Below, in pieces: positions 61,861 to 64,000 of a stretch of DNA of 64,000 bases. Below the pieces are notes generated by a model. That model had not been told where the DNA came from. It made no database searches and saw only the letters and a list, made by a program, of their open reading frames with translations. The stretch spans positions 40,966,492-41,030,491 of the forward strand of contig CM077600.1 of the NCBI GenBank assembly GCA_039654915.1, given 5' to 3'. This DNA comes from Aquilaria yunnanensis (lineage: Eukaryota; Streptophyta; Magnoliopsida; Malvales; Thymelaeaceae). A program made the position numbers and the translations under genes. Numbering within the stretch: the stretch's first letter is position 1; each line of letters begins with the position of its first letter.

Positions 61861-63284
61861 AGCGGCGGCTGCAGCTGCAGAAGGGTGGGAAGAAGCAACA
61901 CCAATGAGGCAAAAGGGCTTGTGAAGGGAGTTAAGTAAAGTATGCAACACTAAAATGAAGATGATGCTAGTTTTGCTCACTCAATCATTTTCTGTAGAGT
62001 TATAAGTGTTCATGGGCATTAGGATATTATAGAAAAGGGAGACTAAAAATTGAATTGGTAGTAAATTAAATTGGTAGTAAATTTCATTTAGGAAATGATG
62101 TGCGATGAATTTAGTTCATTGGTTTTTTAATTCGTTGAAAGGCAATTAAAGTATTAAATAACAGCAGAAAGGGAGAGAGAAAAATAAGATGGCAGGATTA
62201 AAAAATTAAAAATATAAATAAAATGAGATTGATAAAAAAGTAAACTTTAGGGATCCAAATGACATAAGTTAATAAAATGAGGATTGTCAATCTATTTTAC
62301 CCATTTACCATGAAGAAATTTGACAAATGGGAATTTGCAAACACCCTCTAAGGTTTAGGTTAATCTACATTTGCCCCTCCTTTATTTTCAGAAACCTACA
62401 CTTACTCCCTAAATAGGAAGCTTAGTGACTCTCTGTTAGACCATAAATTGGAAAAACCTAGCTTTGACACTTGCCTTCTATGTCTAAAAACTATAACACC
62501 ATAAACTTTTGATTGTAACAAATTAGCCTTTTACCCCAATTGACCAATTTAATAGTTGGCATCATCTGACTTTCAGGGTTTTAGGGCCTATAGTATGTTG
62601 AAATTGATTGGCAAAACAAAACAAGTACCAATCTACTTGAGTTACTAGTTCATAACTTGACTTAATCACTACTCCAATTAGTTCACACTGTTGTCAAAAG
62701 GAAAAAGAGAAAAAAGAAATAGACAAGCAATAGAATATATGATTTTTGTAATTTATATGTTCATCAGACAGTAAATAAGGTGCTTATTAACAGCAAGAAA
62801 AAACATGGAGTCTCCATAGTTGCAATTCTAAAACACACCCTTCTTAACCACTTTTTCTTCGCCTATGCCTCGTCATCATTTGTCCCATTTCCCATTGTCT
62901 GATTCGGAAGACTCACGTAAGAGATTGTCACTTCTCTGAATGGAATTTATAAGCTTTTTATCGAAATTCATAAACACTAAACTGAGAAGGCATTCCTTTC
63001 TGGCGATGGCTAACCTGAGCTTTTTTATGGATTTTTCACTTTGTAAGGTAGCCATGAGTCCTTTTGTCTTTGCAAGCAGGGGGCACTGCTGCGTGTTAGG
63101 TTTAAGTCAATGAAAAAGTTTTGAGGAGAGGGTCCAGGAAGTTGCTCTGGTCGAGCCTAAACTTATTCCAAGTAGTATGAGGGGACGGAGCTGAGAATCT
63201 ACGTGTCTAAAAATCTGAAGGTTTAGGATCTGGTCAACATAAGATTATACTAGAGGCAAAGTGTTAGATTTGGAAGTTTGTGGG
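61861..63284. other. Intergenic with a possible Mutator-like end
   Basis: At about 62328-62440 the sequence GGGAATTTGCAAACACCCTC...CCTACACTTACTCCC resembles the left end of the MITE at 38948-39407, but no partner end was found. Nothing else recognised. Confidence 0.35.
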
Positions 63285-63293
63285 TTAGAGTTA

Positions 63294-63829
63294 GGCCTAA
63301 ATCTATAATTCACTCCTAAACTTTGCTAACTCAAACACTTAATTCCTTCAACCATGACTCGGGGCAACTCAACCCCTAAACTCTGTAAATTGGGACACAT
63401 AACCCCTTCTATCTGATTAAAATGTTCTTTTTTATTTTCAAAAGACTTAAATAAAAATAACATTGAACGAGGAGACGAAACTTGGCATTTTAGTATATTA
63501 CTGTTTGATAGGTTGTCTTCCTTCACAGCTTCACATGTAGGAGATCGGAGAGTTACTTGGGAAATTAGGAGCATCCTCAGCATGTTAATTAGAGCTACAG
63601 AAGAAGATGACCAGTCAAACAGCAATATACTAAAATGCCAAGTTTGGTCTATTTGTTCAATGTTATTGTCATTTAAGCCCATGAAAAACCAAAAAGAATA
63701 TTTTCATTAGCTAAAAGGGGTTATGTGTCCCAATCTACAAAGTTTGGGGGCTGAGTTTTCTCGAGTCACAGTTGAAGGGGTTAAGTGTTTGAGTCAATAA
63801 AGTTTAGGAGTAAATTATGGATTTAGGCC
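63294..63829. mobile_element. Fold-back Mutator-type element, 536 bp
   Basis: The two arms are inverted copies over most of the length: GGCCTAAATCTATAATTCAC at the left and GGCCTAAATCCATAATTTAC reverse-complemented at the right, with further matches such as CTTGGCATTTTAGTATATT and its mirror near 63480 and 63640. A perfect 9-bp TSD TTAGAGTTA is at 63285-63293 and 63830-63838. Same end type as the SR-alpha Pack-MULE at 28930-30859. Confidence 0.9.
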
Positions 63830-64000
63830 TTAGAGTTACTAGATGAAGAAGACCAGTGTGGAAGCTGGTATAGAAAACAGATGGATTAGGCACGGAGCCA
63901 CCATATCCGCCACCCGCCCACTAAGTTTGACAAGTGAGAAAAAACACCTGTACCTGTCACTTATGGATCACAGGCTCCCTACGAATTACCCACGAAATTG

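Overview
This is nuclear DNA from a flowering plant, almost certainly a eudicot. Genes are intron-bearing and far apart, with AT-rich intergenic DNA. Families include organelle PPR proteins, a DREB-type AP2/ERF factor and a MATE/DTX transporter. The transposons are plant-type: hAT, Mutator/Pack-MULE, Stowaway/mariner MITEs, a possible Helitron and solo LTRs. There are no operons. The genes look like unrelated neighbours, several with predicted plastid or mitochondrial products. All exon joins were read by eye from GT-AG sites, codon phase and family knowledge; no alignment was run.

Genes, left to right: 5' exons of a plastid-type alpha/beta hydrolase (minus, 2917-3460, continuing off the left edge); an NTF2/SnoaL-like protein (minus, 4784-6193, 5 exons); an intronless PPR gene (plus, 15089-17131); a DREB-type AP2/ERF gene (plus, 20703-21245); a small RRM protein (minus, 22115-22881, 4 exons); a MATE transporter (minus, 23473-26064, 7 exons); a second PPR gene (minus, 27290-28714); cytochrome c (plus, 42745-44850, 3 exons); and protein phosphatase methylesterase PPME1 (minus, 48140-54550, 13 exons). 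Low-confidence gene pieces lie at 32-226, 32121-32333 (RING remnant) and 38683-38772.

Most of the rest is transposon-derived, and many element boundaries are supported by target-site duplications (TSDs). A hAT element (6295-10909) with a decayed transposase holds a second hAT (6611-8101), which holds a third (6724-7156). A Helitron candidate spans 11463-13242. A Pack-MULE at 18737-20297, between the first PPR gene and the ERF gene, carries two tandem copies of a NAC-domain fragment with its intron. Another Mutator-type element (28930-30859), just upstream of the second PPR gene, carries a fragment of the SRP receptor alpha subunit gene. A second hAT family (DUF659-type transposase) fills 32579-36772 and has a duplicated 5' end. 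Two solo LTRs of one family lie in opposite orientation (37088-38621 and 57794-59054). A Mutator-type element (40774-42514) with a mariner-like MITE nested in it ends about 230 bp before the cytochrome c start codon. A compact fold-back Mutator-type element with a perfect 9-bp TSD lies at 63294-63829.

I found no CRISPR array, rRNA, convincing tRNA or bacterial-style system. The most notable content is the layered transposon history, and the gene fragments captured beside, or elements inserted close to, the 5' ends of working genes.
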